From positions 744,001-808,000 of the forward strand of contig CAWFET010000002.1 in assembly GCA_963815045.1 (NCBI GenBank): 64,000 bases of DNA. The letters run 5' to 3'. The translations under genes were made by a program, and so were the position numbers. This stretch comes from DASUPK01 sp963815045. GTDB taxonomy: Bacteria; Actinomycetota; Thermoleophilia; Solirubrobacterales; 70-9. Shown here piece after piece: positions 26,742 to 35,669 of the stretch (position 1 is its first letter; each line of letters begins with the position of its first letter). The notes under the pieces were generated by a model. That model was not told the origin of the DNA. It made no database searches and saw only the letters and a list, made by a program, of their open reading frames with translations.

Positions 26742-27962
26742 ATGTTTCCCGAGGCCTACAGACGCGTTCTCGGCGCCCCCGGCGTCAGACAGCCCCTCAC
26801 GGGTGTGATCACCGGACGGCTCGCCATCGCCGCGGAGCCGCTCTCGACGGTCCTGCTCATTCACGGGACCACCGGCTCGTTCGCGGCGGCCGGGGCGGTG
26901 ATGGGCGCGTACTCCATCGCCGCTGCGATCGGCCTGCCCATCCAGGGCAGGCTGATGGACCGCGTCGGGCAGACGCGGGTCATCCCGGTGACGACCGTCC
27001 TCACCGCCGTCGGCTTCATCGCCCTGATCCTGCTCGCCCACAGCGGAGCGTCGACCCTGGCCCTGGCGGCTGTCGCGGTGTTCGCCGGCGTCGGAACCAT
27101 CCCCACGGGAACCGCGATGCGGACGCTGTGGTCGGAGTTGGTCCCGGAGGCGGAGCTGAGGCAGGCAGCCTTCGCGGTGGACGCCGTCGCCATCGATGTC
27201 GCGTTCATCGCCGGGCCCCTGATCGCGGCGGCGGTCATCGCGCTCGCCTCGCCGACCGCCTCGCTCGGCGTCTGCATTGCCCTGTCCGTCCTGGGCTCGG
27301 CCGTGTTCGTCTCCTCCCCGGCCTCCCGCGGCTGGCGCGGGGCGCCCTCCGAGCACCGCCGCATCGGCCCACTGCGCGCCGCGGGCGTCTGGGTCCTGAT
27401 GGGGGCCGCCCTCGGCATCGGGATCGCCGTAGGGGCCGCGGAGCTGGCGATCACGGCCTTCGCATCGGCGCATGGCGCCGCCGAGCTGGGCGGCGCGCTG
27501 ATCGCGGTGCAGGCGCTGGCCAGCACGGCCGGCGGGCTCTGGTACGGAGCACGAAGCTGGCGTGCGTCGCCCGGCGAGCGCCTGCCGGCTGTTGCGCTGG
27601 TCTTTGCGATCACCCTGGCGCCGCTCGTCGCCGTGCCGTCGATCGGCGCGGCCTTCCCGCTCATGGCGCTGAGCGGACTGGCGCTGGCTCCCGCGATCTC
27701 CCTCGTCTACCTGCTGCTCGACTCGCTTGCCCCCACCGGTACCGCGGCCGAGGCCACCGGGTGGGTGCTGACGGCGATCGTCGGCGGCGCCGCGATCGGG
27801 AATGCCCTTGCCGGGGTGGCGGTGACCGAGGTGAGCTCACACGCCGGATTCGCCATTGCCCTGGCCGGAGGGTTTGTCACCCTGGGCGCCGCCTGGGTGG
27901 GCCGCCGGCATCTGAGCGAGCCCGAGCGGGGAACGTCCGTTCGGCTCCTATCATCGACGTAG
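26742..27962 (+). CDS. MFS transporter
   Basis: 406 residues, about 12 helices rich in Ala/Gly. Loop 2-3 carries a degenerate motif A (GLPIQGRLMDRVGQTRVIPV), as in the sugar-efflux/YfcJ-like branch of the major facilitator superfamily. Substrate unknown. Its TAG stop shares one base with the GTG start of uvrA. A LexA-type box and a separate uvrA promoter lie within its last 32 bases. Confidence 0.88.
   Translation: MFPEAYRRVLGAPGVRQPLTGVITGRLAIAAEPLSTVLLIHGTTGSFAAAGAVMGAYSIAAAIGLPIQGRLMDRVGQTRVIPVTTVLTAVGFIALILLAHSGASTLALAAVAVFAGVGTIPTGTAMRTLWSELVPEAELRQAAFAVDAVAIDVAFIAGPLIAAAVIALASPTASLGVCIALSVLGSAVFVSSPASRGWRGAPSEHRRIGPLRAAGVWVLMGAALGIGIAVGAAELAITAFASAHGAAELGGALIAVQALASTAGGLWYGARSWRASPGERLPAVALVFAITLAPLVAVPSIGAAFPLMALSGLALAPAISLVYLLLDSLAPTGTAAEATGWVLTAIVGGAAIGNALAGVAVTEVSSHAGFAIALAGGFVTLGAAWVGRRHLSEPERGTSVRLLSST
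27931..27942. promoter_or_regulatory. LexA (SOS) box, GAAC-N4-GTTC, upstream of uvrA
   Basis: GAACGTCCGTTC matches the core of the LexA operator known from Bacillus and mycobacteria (CGAAC-N4-GTTCG; here the outer pair is GGAAC/GTTCG). It lies 6 bp before the uvrA -10. The only such match I found near a repair gene in this window. Confidence 0.6.
27949..27954 (+). promoter_or_regulatory. uvrA -10 element (TATCAT)
   Basis: TATCAT followed by seven bases and the GTG at 27962. Predicts a leaderless uvrA mRNA made independently of the MFS gene, directly downstream of the LexA box. Confidence 0.5.
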
Positions 27963-30928
27963 TGGCTCAATCCGACCGAATAGTCATCCGGGGCGCGCGC
28001 GAGCACAACCTCAAGGACGTCGACCTCGAGCTGCCGCGCAACTCCCTGATCGTCATGACCGGCCTCTCCGGGTCCGGCAAGTCGAGCCTTGCCTTCGACA
28101 CGATCTACGCCGAGGGTCAGCGCCGCTACGTCGAGTCGCTCTCAGCGTACGCCCGCCAGTTCCTCGGCCTGATGGAGAAGCCCGACGTCGACTCGATCGA
28201 CGGCCTCTCGCCGGCGATCTCGATCGACCAGAAGACGACCTCGCGCAACCCGCGCTCGACGGTCGGCACCGTGACGGAGGTCTACGACTACCTGCGGCTG
28301 CTCTGGGCGCGGATCGGGCATCCGCACTGTCCCGAGTGCGGCGATCCGATCGAGGGGCAGTCCGTCGAGCAGATCACCGACCGGGTGATGACCCTCGAGG
28401 AGGGGACGCGGTTCATGGTGATGGCCCCCGTCGTCAGGGGCCGCAAGGGCGAGTTCGAGAAGCTGCTGGCCCAGTTCAGGCAGGAGGGCTACAGCCGGGT
28501 CCGCGTCGACGACGAGCTGCGGCGGCTGGACGAGGAGATCAAGCTCGACAAGAAGTTCAACCACGACATCTCGGTCGTCGTCGACCGCCTCGTGATGAAG
28601 AACGATCTGCGCCGGCGTCTCTCGGAGTCGATCGAGGCGGCGGCCGGGCTGGCTGGAGGCGTCGTCGAGGTCGACGTGCTCGAGGCCGGGAACACGGGTG
28701 AGGCCGAGGCTCGCGAGGCCGGCGAGAACGTCGGGGGCGTCAAGGGAGCGAAGGGGGCGGGCAAGCTCCCGGAGGGAGTGGCCGACCGCCTCACCTTCAG
28801 CGAGCGCTTCGCCTGCCTCAACTGCGGCACCTCGATCCCGGAGCTCGAGCCGCGGATCTTCTCCTTCAACTCACCCCACGGCGCGTGCGAGCGCTGCCAC
28901 GGTCTCGGCTTCCAGCGGGTGGTCGATCCGGAGCTGGTCGTCCCCGACCCGACGCTGTCGCTCTCGGAGGGCGCGCTACAGCCCTGGAGGGTCGGGCATT
29001 CGCGCTACTGGAAGCGCCTGGTCGAGGCGGTCGCCGAGGACTACGGCATCGACCCAGACACGCCGTGGCAGGACCTGTCGAACGAGGACCGCGAGATCTT
29101 TCTCCACGGCACCGGCGGCGAGCGCCACAAGGTCAACTACACGAATCGGTTCGGCAGGCGGCGCTCGTACAGCGTCCGCTTCGAGGGCATCGTCAACAAC
29201 CTCGAGCGCCGCTACGAGGAGACGGATTCCGAGGGAGTGCGCGAGCGGGTGGAGGGCTACATGGCCGAGCAGCCGTGCCCGGATTGCAAGGGCGCTCGGC
29301 TGCGGCCGGAGAGCCTCGCCGTCCAGGTGGGCGGGATCTCGATCGCCGACTACACGGAACTGTCCGCGCGGGCTGCGCTCACCTGGATCAACGAGCTGGA
29401 GATGACTGACACCGAGCGGGCGATCGCGCGGCTCCTGGTCCGCGAGATCACCGAGCGCCTCGCCTTCCTGGAGAACGTCGGTGTCGGCTACCTCAATCTG
29501 GCGCGCTCGGCCCGGACGCTTTCCGGCGGCGAGGCGCAGCGCATCCGGCTCGCGACCCAGATCGGGTCGAGCCTGGTCGGAGTGCTCTACATCCTCGACG
29601 AGCCGTCGATCGGCCTGCATCAGCGCGACAACGAGAAGCTGATCCAGACGCTCGAGCGGCTCCGCGATCTCGGCAACACCGTGATCGTCGTCGAGCACGA
29701 CGAGGGCACGATGCGCTCGGCTGATCACCTGGTCGACCTGGGCCCGGGAGCCGGCGAGCACGGTGGGCACGTGGTCTCGGAGGGAACCCCGAAGGAGGTC
29801 GAGGCGGACCCGGCCTCGCTCACCGGCCAGTACCTGGCCGGCCAGCGCCAGATCGAGTTTCCCGACAAGCGGCGCAAGCCGCGCGGCGAGCTCGTCGTCA
29901 AGGGCGCGCGTCAGCACAACTTGAAGAAGATCAACGTGCCGATCCCACTCGGAGTCTTCTGCTGCGTCACGGGAGTGTCGGGCTCCGGCAAGTCGACCCT
30001 GATCAACGAGACGCTCTATCCGTCAGTCGCCAACCGGCTCCACCAGGCGAAGCTCCGGCCCGGGACCCACGACCGGATCGACGGGATCGAGCAGGTCGAC
30101 AAGATCATCAACATCGACCAGTCGCCGATTGGGCGCACCCCGAGGTCGAACCCGGCGACCTACACCAACGTCTTCGACCACATCCGCCAGCTCTACGCGC
30201 AGACGCGGGAGGCGCGGGCCCGCGGCTACAAGCCGGGCCGCTTCAGCTTCAACGTCAAGGGCGGGCGCTGCGAGGTGTGCCGCGGTGACGGCCAGATCAA
30301 GATCGAGATGCACTTCCTGCCGGACGTATACGTCCCGTGCGAGCAGTGCCACGGCAAGCGGTACAACCGGGAGACGCTCGAGGTCCGCTTCAAGGGCAAG
30401 TCGATCGCCGACGTGCTCGAGATGTCAGTGGCCGATGCCTGCGAGTTCTTCAAGGACATCCCGAAGATCTCGCGGCGGCTCACCACGCTTCGCGACGTCG
30501 GCCTCGACTACATCCGGCTCGGCCAGCCGGCCACGCAGCTCTCCGGCGGCGAGGCGCAGCGGGTGAAGCTGGCGACCGAGCTCTCCAAGGTCGCGACCGG
30601 CGACACCCTCTACATCCTCGACGAGCCCACGACCGGCCTGCACTTCGCCGACGTCCAGCGCCTGCTCGATGTCCTCGACCGCCTGGTGGACGCCGGCAAC
30701 ACCGTGATCGTGATCGAGCACAACCTCGACGTGATCAAGACCGCGGACCGGATCATCGACCTCGGCCCGGAGGGCGGGGAGGAGGGCGGCAACGTCCTCG
30801 CCACAGGCACGCCGGAGCAGGTGGCGGCCACCCCCGGCTCCTACACGGGGGAATTCCTCGCCGACCTCGTCGAGCCCGAGGTCAAGGTGACTCGGGCACG
30901 CAAACGCAAGGCCCCCGTCGCCGCGTAG
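27962..30928 (+). CDS. uvrA: Excinuclease ABC subunit A
   Basis: 988 residues, normal length; DNA damage recognition ATPase of nucleotide excision repair, working with UvrB. Start is the GTG at 27962 (VAQSDRIVIRGAREHNLKDV). Two ABC modules: Walker A MTGLSGSGKSS and TGVSGSGKST, signatures LSGGEAQRIRLATQ and LSGGEAQRVKLATEL, Walker B YILDEPSIGLH and YILDEPTTGLH. Zinc modules: CPEC/CLNC/CERC pairs in the first half, CEVC and CEQC in the second. A long alternative reading frame upstream overlaps the MFS gene and is not coding. LexA box and own promoter upstream. Confidence 0.97.
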   Translation: MAQSDRIVIRGAREHNLKDVDLELPRNSLIVMTGLSGSGKSSLAFDTIYAEGQRRYVESLSAYARQFLGLMEKPDVDSIDGLSPAISIDQKTTSRNPRSTVGTVTEVYDYLRLLWARIGHPHCPECGDPIEGQSVEQITDRVMTLEEGTRFMVMAPVVRGRKGEFEKLLAQFRQEGYSRVRVDDELRRLDEEIKLDKKFNHDISVVVDRLVMKNDLRRRLSESIEAAAGLAGGVVEVDVLEAGNTGEAEAREAGENVGGVKGAKGAGKLPEGVADRLTFSERFACLNCGTSIPELEPRIFSFNSPHGACERCHGLGFQRVVDPELVVPDPTLSLSEGALQPWRVGHSRYWKRLVEAVAEDYGIDPDTPWQDLSNEDREIFLHGTGGERHKVNYTNRFGRRRSYSVRFEGIVNNLERRYEETDSEGVRERVEGYMAEQPCPDCKGARLRPESLAVQVGGISIADYTELSARAALTWINELEMTDTERAIARLLVREITERLAFLENVGVGYLNLARSARTLSGGEAQRIRLATQIGSSLVGVLYILDEPSIGLHQRDNEKLIQTLERLRDLGNTVIVVEHDEGTMRSADHLVDLGPGAGEHGGHVVSEGTPKEVEADPASLTGQYLAGQRQIEFPDKRRKPRGELVVKGARQHNLKKINVPIPLGVFCCVTGVSGSGKSTLINETLYPSVANRLHQAKLRPGTHDRIDGIEQVDKIINIDQSPIGRTPRSNPATYTNVFDHIRQLYAQTREARARGYKPGRFSFNVKGGRCEVCRGDGQIKIEMHFLPDVYVPCEQCHGKRYNRETLEVRFKGKSIADVLEMSVADACEFFKDIPKISRRLTTLRDVGLDYIRLGQPATQLSGGEAQRVKLATELSKVATGDTLYILDEPTTGLHFADVQRLLDVLDRLVDAGNTVIVIEHNLDVIKTADRIIDLGPEGGEEGGNVLATGTPEQVAATPGSYTGEFLADLVEPEVKVTRARKRKAPVAA

Positions 30929-30948
30929 GTCCGGCCCCCTCCGGACCT
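30927..30948. terminator. Hairpin terminator between uvrA and the RTX gene
   Basis: Perfect 8-bp stem AGGTCCGG/CCGGACCT with a 6-base loop, starting in the uvrA stop codon and ending just before the convergent gene's stop. No T tract. Symmetric, so it could serve both directions. Confidence 0.6.
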
Positions 30949-30952
30949 CGGC

Positions 30953-32071
30953 TCATCCCTTGACGAGGATCTCGCACTTCTTGCGGTGATCCTGCTTCGA
31001 CTTCGAGCAGCGGTCCTTCCTGCCGGCTCCGCCGTTGAGTCGATCCGCATCGGGGCCGCCGAGGAGACGATCGTTCTGGTGGCCGCCCGAGAGGAGATCC
31101 AGCCCCCCTTCGCCTTGGAGCAGGTCCTTGTCGGCGCCCCCAAACACGAGGTCGTTTCCCGGTCCGGCCAGAACCAAATCCTTGCCGGCTCCGGTGAAGA
31201 CCTGGTCGTCCCCGTCGCCGGACTGAACCGAATCGGCGCCGATCCCGGTGAACACCTGGTCGTTCCCCGGGCCCGCCAAAATCCGATCGTTTCCGTCCCC
31301 GGTCATGATCAGATCTGAACGCGGCCCGGCGCGGACCATGTCATCGGCGCTGCCGGTGATGATCGTGTCGGTATCAGGGTCGACGTCATAGGTGAGATCC
31401 GTCTCGACCTCCATCGGGATCGCGAACGGCGTCGCGGGCGTGCCGCGCCCGCCGTTCCCGTTGATCAGGTCGGAGTGATCGCTGCCGTAGATCAGGACCC
31501 CGGTGACGCCGTTCAAGGTCACGTCGGCATCGACGCCGTCGCTCTCGCCGGCGTTCAGATTGACCTGGTTGCCTCCAAGCGCGAGGTCGACCGTGGACCC
31601 GGGGTCGCTGGTGCTGACCAGCGGGCTGATGCCGACGCGGCCACCGGGGCCGTAGTTGAACCTCCACTCGATCTCGTCCGAGCTTCCGGGCTCATTGGTG
31701 AAGCCCGGACCGTTGGCACCGGTCGTGCCCGGCTCGGGGATCTGTATGTAGAAGATGCCGTCCGCGCGCTGGCTGGAGCTCGCGTTGTTGACGACGATCG
31801 TGTCGGTGTTGGAGTTGGTGGCTGACCCGCACAGGGCGCTCGGCCCTTGGCCGCCCTCGACGAACAGCTTCCCGTCGGATACCCGGAAGAACGCGCCGGT
31901 CGCGATCGGGCCGCCCGGCGTCACCGTGATCGTCGCCGCATGCGTGCCGCCGTTGTAGGTGCAGGTGGCGGTGTCGGCCAGAGCGCTCGCCGGTGCGAGC
32001 AGCCAGATCAGGAGGAAGCCGGCAGCTGCGACCAGATGCGCGTGCAGGCCCCGGCTCATCGTCATCTTCAT
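30953..32071 (-). CDS. Exported calcium-binding RTX-repeat (hemolysin-type) protein
   Basis: 372 residues from the ATG at 32071, which has GGAGGGAG upstream. Signal peptide (core AAGFLLIWLLAPASALA). A beta-rich N-terminal domain of unknown type (about 30-220) follows. Eight or so nonapeptide RTX-like repeats come next (GDGNDRILAG, GPGNDLVFGG, GGPDADRLNGG) that form calcium-binding beta-rolls. The C-terminus is basic with two Cys. Unlike type I-secreted toxins it has a Sec signal. Likely a surface or matrix protein stabilised by Ca2+. Confidence 0.85.
   Translation of the reverse strand: MKMTMSRGLHAHLVAAAGFLLIWLLAPASALADTATCTYNGGTHAATITVTPGGPIATGAFFRVSDGKLFVEGGQGPSALCGSATNSNTDTIVVNNASSSQRADGIFYIQIPEPGTTGANGPGFTNEPGSSDEIEWRFNYGPGGRVGISPLVSTSDPGSTVDLALGGNQVNLNAGESDGVDADVTLNGVTGVLIYGSDHSDLINGNGGRGTPATPFAIPMEVETDLTYDVDPDTDTIITGSADDMVRAGPRSDLIMTGDGNDRILAGPGNDQVFTGIGADSVQSGDGDDQVFTGAGKDLVLAGPGNDLVFGGADKDLLQGEGGLDLLSGGHQNDRLLGGPDADRLNGGAGRKDRCSKSKQDHRKKCEILVKG
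31010..31360 (-). repeat. RTX nonapeptide repeat array
   Basis: Coding tandem array of G-G-x-G-x-D-type nine-residue units inside the preceding gene. Several units are degenerate (GPRSDLIMTG, GIGADSVQSG), so not every turn need bind calcium. Confidence 0.75.
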
Positions 32072-32176
32072 TCCCCTACTCCCTCCACCTTGACTCAAGG
32101 GGCAGCGTACCGCGCCCGCGTCGATGCTCCAAACCGGGGAACGTCCGCGGGGATGTAAGGTCGCACCTGAGATCGC

Positions 32177-32947
32177 TTGCTAGCCAGCTTGACCTTCGAG
32201 ATCCACAGCGGGGCGACGCTCGACACCCAGAGCCAGCGCGCCGGCCTGATCCTGCTCGCCGCGATGCTGCTTTCGTTCGGCTTCATCCGGTTCAGCACGC
32301 GGATGATCCGCGCCGAGGTCTCATGGTGGCCGGGGAACGTAACCCCCGGAGGGATGCATATCCACCACCTGGTCTTCGGGATCATCGCGATGATGCTCGC
32401 CGGCTTTCTCGGGTTCGCGCTTCAGCCGGGCGACCCGGGGATCGAGATCCTTGCGGCGATCTTCGGGATCGGGATGGGGCTGACGCTCGACGAGTTCGCA
32501 CTCTGGCTCTACCTCGAGGACGTTTATTGGGCGGACGAGGGGCGCACCTCGGTCGATGCCGTGATCTTCGCGGCGATCATCGGCGGCGGGCTGATCGTCG
32601 GCTTCGTCCCCCTCGACGCCGGCAACGGCGGCACCACGCTGGCGATCATCGCCACTGTCCTCGTCACCTTGGGCATCTGCGCGATCGTCGCCCTGAAGGG
32701 CAAGATCAGCTCGGCGATCATCGGCATGTTCATCACCCCGGTGGCCTGGGTCGCCGCGATCCGTCTGGCCCGCCCCGGATCATGGTGGGCGAAGCGCCGC
32801 TACAAGCCCGGCAGCGGCAAGCTCGTCAAGGCTGAGGCCCGCAAGGCGAGGCACGATCGGCGCGTGCGCACCTGGCAGGACCGCATCGGTGGCGCACCCT
32901 CGCTCCCGAGCCCCCGGGCGTCCAATTCCGGCCGGTCAGAGGAGTAG
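32177..32947 (+). CDS. Integral membrane protein with HIHH motif, unknown function
   Basis: 256 residues from TTG 32177 (TTG 32189 is an alternative). About six helices. Between the first two is TPGGMHIHHLVFGIIAMMLAG, whose His cluster faces a membrane boundary. Acidic residues follow in LTLDEFALWLYLEDVYW. The C-terminal 60 residues are basic and cytoplasmic. His/Asp/Glu placement suggests a metal or heme site, but no family is recognised. A candidate -10 (TAAGGT, 32157-32162) is upstream. Confidence 0.65.
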   Translation: MLASLTFEIHSGATLDTQSQRAGLILLAAMLLSFGFIRFSTRMIRAEVSWWPGNVTPGGMHIHHLVFGIIAMMLAGFLGFALQPGDPGIEILAAIFGIGMGLTLDEFALWLYLEDVYWADEGRTSVDAVIFAAIIGGGLIVGFVPLDAGNGGTTLAIIATVLVTLGICAIVALKGKISSAIIGMFITPVAWVAAIRLARPGSWWAKRRYKPGSGKLVKAEARKARHDRRVRTWQDRIGGAPSLPSPRASNSGRSEE

Positions 32948-33004
32948 CTTCGCCGCGATACGGCCACCTAGGGGCGGCCGGCTAGCTATAGAGAGGAGAC
33001 CCAG

Positions 33005-33385
33005 ATGAGAGGTGCGGGTCGAGTCGTGTTCGTGGCGATCCTGCTGCTGATGGTGGGCGTGCTCAACATCATCTACGGGATCGGCGCGATTTCAGACGCG
33101 AATTTCTACGCGAACGACACGAGGTACATCTTCACCAACCTGCACGCGATGGGGTGGTTCCTGGTGATCGTGGGCGTGATTCAGCTCACCGGAGGCTTCT
33201 CGCTGATGAGCGGGAACGCCTGGGGCCGCATCGTCGGCATCGTCGCGGGAAGCATCGGTGCGATCGACGCACTGCTCTCGATGGGCGGATCGCATCCGTT
33301 CTGGTCGCTGGCGATCTTCTTCCTATGTGTGTGGATCGTCTACGGCATCGTCGAATTCGGCGAGGAGGAGCGGGCGAGAGTCTGA
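33005..33385 (+). CDS. DUF7144-like four-helix membrane protein
   Basis: 126 residues with four helices and the motif NLHAMGWFLVIVGVIQLTGGF, shared by a widespread actinobacterial small membrane family. Strong ribosome binding site AGAGGAGACCCAG. Function unknown. It and the next gene (HdeD-like) look like an envelope-stress pair, but a strong hairpin lies between them. Confidence 0.75.
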   Translation: MRGAGRVVFVAILLLMVGVLNIIYGIGAISDANFYANDTRYIFTNLHAMGWFLVIVGVIQLTGGFSLMSGNAWGRIVGIVAGSIGAIDALLSMGGSHPFWSLAIFFLCVWIVYGIVEFGEEERARV

Positions 33386-33397
33386 GTTCCGGATCGC

Positions 33398-33423
33398 GGG
33401 GCCCGGCCGGCGTGCCGGGCCCC
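33398..33423. terminator. Strong GC hairpin between two membrane-protein genes
   Basis: GGGGCCCGGC/GCCGGGCCCC, ten consecutive G-C pairs around a 6-base loop, 12 bases after the DUF7144 stop and 40 before the HdeD-like start. No T tract follows; termination without one is usual in high-GC actinobacteria, but it could also be a stability element. Confidence 0.6.
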
Positions 33424-33463
33424 GACGGTCCGTTCGACTTCCACCACAGATCGGAGGCTGACC

Positions 33464-34024
33464 ATGACTGATGAAGAATTCGCGAGCGATGTCCGCACGG
33501 TTACAGGTGGGTGGTGGCTGCTTCTGCTTGTCGGCGTCCTCAGCATCGCCGTGGGCGTGACGGTCCTCTTCAAGCCCGGCGACAGCCTGGCCACACTCGC
33601 GGTGCTCATCGGGATCTTCGTGCTGCTCGACGGCATTCTCGAGCTGGCCGCCTCGCTCATGCACAGCACCCAGAACCGCGGGACGGTCGCCCTCATCGGG
33701 GCCCTCACCTCGATCGTCGGCGTCCTGCTGATCCGCCATCCGGTCCAGGGGATCGTCTTCGTGGCGCTGCTGATCGGAATCTGGCTGATCGTGGTGGGCG
33801 TGATCCGCTTCGTCGCCGCCTTCGAGATGCTCGAGCATCGCGGCTGGAACATGATCGCCGGCCTCGTGGAGCTGATCGCCGGGGTCGTGATCGTCTCCAA
33901 TCCCAACATCGGCTACGCGACGCTCGCCGTGCTCGTAGGCATCGCCTTCATCGTCAATGGCATGGGGATGTTCGGGCTCGGCTGGAGCATGCACGCCGTC
34001 AGGCGTGCGGCCGCGGCGCCTTGA
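33464..34024 (+). CDS. HdeD family (DUF308) membrane protein
   Basis: 186 residues with six helices arranged as repeated two-helix DUF308 units (GVLSIAVGVTVLFKPGDSLA, then IAGVVIVSNPNIGYATLAVL). HdeD is an acid-resistance membrane protein in E. coli; the actinobacterial members are uncharacterised. Ribosome binding site CGGAGGCTGACC. Its stop is two bases from that of the convergent ROK kinase gene. Confidence 0.88.
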   Translation: MTDEEFASDVRTVTGGWWLLLLVGVLSIAVGVTVLFKPGDSLATLAVLIGIFVLLDGILELAASLMHSTQNRGTVALIGALTSIVGVLLIRHPVQGIVFVALLIGIWLIVVGVIRFVAAFEMLEHRGWNMIAGLVELIAGVVIVSNPNIGYATLAVLVGIAFIVNGMGMFGLGWSMHAVRRAAAAP

Positions 34025-34025
34025 T

Positions 34026-35012
34026 CTAGCCGTCGACCAGCAGAGCTGCGCCGATCGCTCCGCCCAGGTCGCCGAGCGCGGCCAGGCGCATCTCCGGCGG
34101 GCGATCGTCGACGAACAGATGCGGATGCATGCGCTGCGCGATCCGGTGCACGTACTTGTTCCCGAGCCGCTCGCCGAGGCCGCCGCCGATGATCACGGCC
34201 TCCGGGTCGAGCAGATTCACCGAGGAGGCGATCCCGACGCCGAGCGCCCTCACCGCTCTGTCGACCAGCGTGGTGGCGAGATCGTCGCCGTGCCTGAGCG
34301 CGCGCTCCCAGATCCCGCTGGTCAGCCGATCCCGGTTGTGCTCCTCCATGACCTTGAACAGGTCGGTCTTCGCGCCCTTCTTGACGCGCTTGCGCGCCTC
34401 GATCTCCATCGCCATCCTGCCCGCGTAGGCCTCCATGCAGCCCTTGCGGCCGCAGGTGCAGCGGGCGCCGCCGCGCTTGACGACGACGTGTCCGATCTCG
34501 CCGGCCGCCCCGCGGCCGAGCCATTGCTTGCCATCGAGGATCAGGCCGCCGCCCACGCCGGTTCCCCACCAGACACCGAGGATGGTCTTGAACGGCTTGC
34601 CGGCGCCGAGCTCGAATTCGCCCTGAACGGCGACCGAGACGTCGTTGCCGATCCGGACCGGCACCCCGAGGTCCTTCTTCAGGGTGTCGCCGAGCGGGAA
34701 GGCCCCGGTCCAGCCCGGCAGGTTGCGGGCGTCGGAGACGACCCCGGTCTCCTCGTCTGCGTCTCCGGGTGAGCCCATTCCGATACCGGCGAGGTCACGC
34801 GTGCCGAGCCCCGCCTGGGCCGCCGCCTCTCGCATCGCGGCGGCAACCTCACGCGCGACGTCCTCCGGGCCGCCGGTGGCGGGGGTCGGCCGACGCGACT
34901 GGCCCAGGACCTTGTTGTCCCCGTCGACGACGACGGTCTGGATCTTGGTCCCGCCCAGGTCGATCCCGCCGCGCCTGGCCTGCTTCGAGTCGGGGCTCAC
35001 GGCGCAGACCAT
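34026..35012 (-). CDS. ROK family sugar kinase (glucokinase-like)
   Basis: 328 residues from the ATG at 35012; a longer frame begins in an Arg-rich shadow of the next gene. N-terminal phosphate-binding motif IDLGGTKIQTVVVD, ROK substrate motif GIGMGSPGDADEETG, and zinc-binding signature GARCTCGRKGCMEAYAG. Catalytic Asp is in RIGNDVSVAVQGEF. No helix-turn-helix domain, so an enzyme and not a ROK repressor. Glucose or a related hexose is the likely substrate. Divergent from the acyltransferase gene, 37 bases apart. Confidence 0.88.
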   Translation of the reverse strand: MVCAVSPDSKQARRGGIDLGGTKIQTVVVDGDNKVLGQSRRPTPATGGPEDVAREVAAAMREAAAQAGLGTRDLAGIGMGSPGDADEETGVVSDARNLPGWTGAFPLGDTLKKDLGVPVRIGNDVSVAVQGEFELGAGKPFKTILGVWWGTGVGGGLILDGKQWLGRGAAGEIGHVVVKRGGARCTCGRKGCMEAYAGRMAMEIEARKRVKKGAKTDLFKVMEEHNRDRLTSGIWERALRHGDDLATTLVDRAVRALGVGIASSVNLLDPEAVIIGGGLGERLGNKYVHRIAQRMHPHLFVDDRPPEMRLAALGDLGGAIGAALLVDG

Positions 35013-35049
35013 ATCCGGCGGCAACCGCGTCTTTTGCGAAGCTCCAGCC

Positions 35050-35640
35050 GTGGCCTCCTGGCAGCAATGGCGCACCTGGCGCGTCAAGCGGCGCTGGTAC
35101 GAGCGCAACAGCCGCCGGCGCCGGCGCCGGCGGATCAACCGTCACGCGGCCGAGGGGGGCTTCTTCATTCGCCATCCGGTGGAGGGGGAGGTGCTCGAGG
35201 CGCTCGATTCCGGCCACCTCCGGATCGGCGAGGGGACCCTGCTCGAGCCGGGCTGCTGGCTCACGCTCAGCGGCGATGCGCGGATCAGCATCGGAGAAGG
35301 CTGCTTCCTGAACAAGAACACGATGCTCGCCGCGCTCGAGCTGATCGAGATCGGCGACCACGTCATGTTCGCCAACAACTGCTTCGTCGGCGACTCGCAC
35401 CATCGCTATGACGACCCCACCAAGCCGATCACCTGGCAGGGCTTCGAGCCCCAGGGGCCGGTGCGGATCGGGTCGAACTGCTGGTTCGGCGTCGGCTGCG
35501 TGGTCACAGGCGGCGTCGAGATCGGCGAGCGCTGTGTGATCGGCGCCAACTCGGTCGTCACCAGGGACTTGCCGGCGGGGGTGATCGCCGCGGGTGCTCC
35601 GGCGAAGGTGATCCGGGAGATCGAGTTCAGGTCCGAATAG
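35050..35640 (+). CDS. Hexapeptide-repeat (left-handed beta-helix) acyltransferase
   Basis: 196 residues from the GTG at 35050 (VASWQQWRTW). After a basic N-terminus come hexapeptide repeats such as IRIGEGTLLEPGCWL-like units, ISIGEGCFLNKNTML and VRIGSNCWFGVGCVVTGG. It ends VVTRDLPAGVIAAGAPAKVI, the classic C-terminal signature of maltose/galactoside O-acetyltransferase-like enzymes. The likely catalytic His is in FVGDSHHRYDD. Probably acetylates a glycan or sugar; substrate unknown. Confidence 0.87.
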   Translation: MASWQQWRTWRVKRRWYERNSRRRRRRRINRHAAEGGFFIRHPVEGEVLEALDSGHLRIGEGTLLEPGCWLTLSGDARISIGEGCFLNKNTMLAALELIEIGDHVMFANNCFVGDSHHRYDDPTKPITWQGFEPQGPVRIGSNCWFGVGCVVTGGVEIGERCVIGANSVVTRDLPAGVIAAGAPAKVIREIEFRSE

Positions 35641-35657
35641 CCGTCCCGAGCCGTTCC

Positions 35658-35663
35658 TAGACT
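35658..35663 (+). promoter_or_regulatory. Candidate -10 (TAGACT) of the DUF389 gene
   Basis: TAGACT followed by six bases and the GTG at 35670, the leaderless spacing. Supports the GTG start. Confidence 0.4.
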
Positions 35664-35669
35664 CGGCCC

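Noticed and set aside
26264..27961. Open frame giving UvrA a 566-residue N-terminal extension
   Set aside because: It overlaps an intact MFS gene in another frame, and UvrA homology begins exactly at GTG 27962.
32130..32150. GGGAACGTCCG near the 32177 gene, resembling half of the uvrA LexA box
   Set aside because: The second half-site GTTC is missing.
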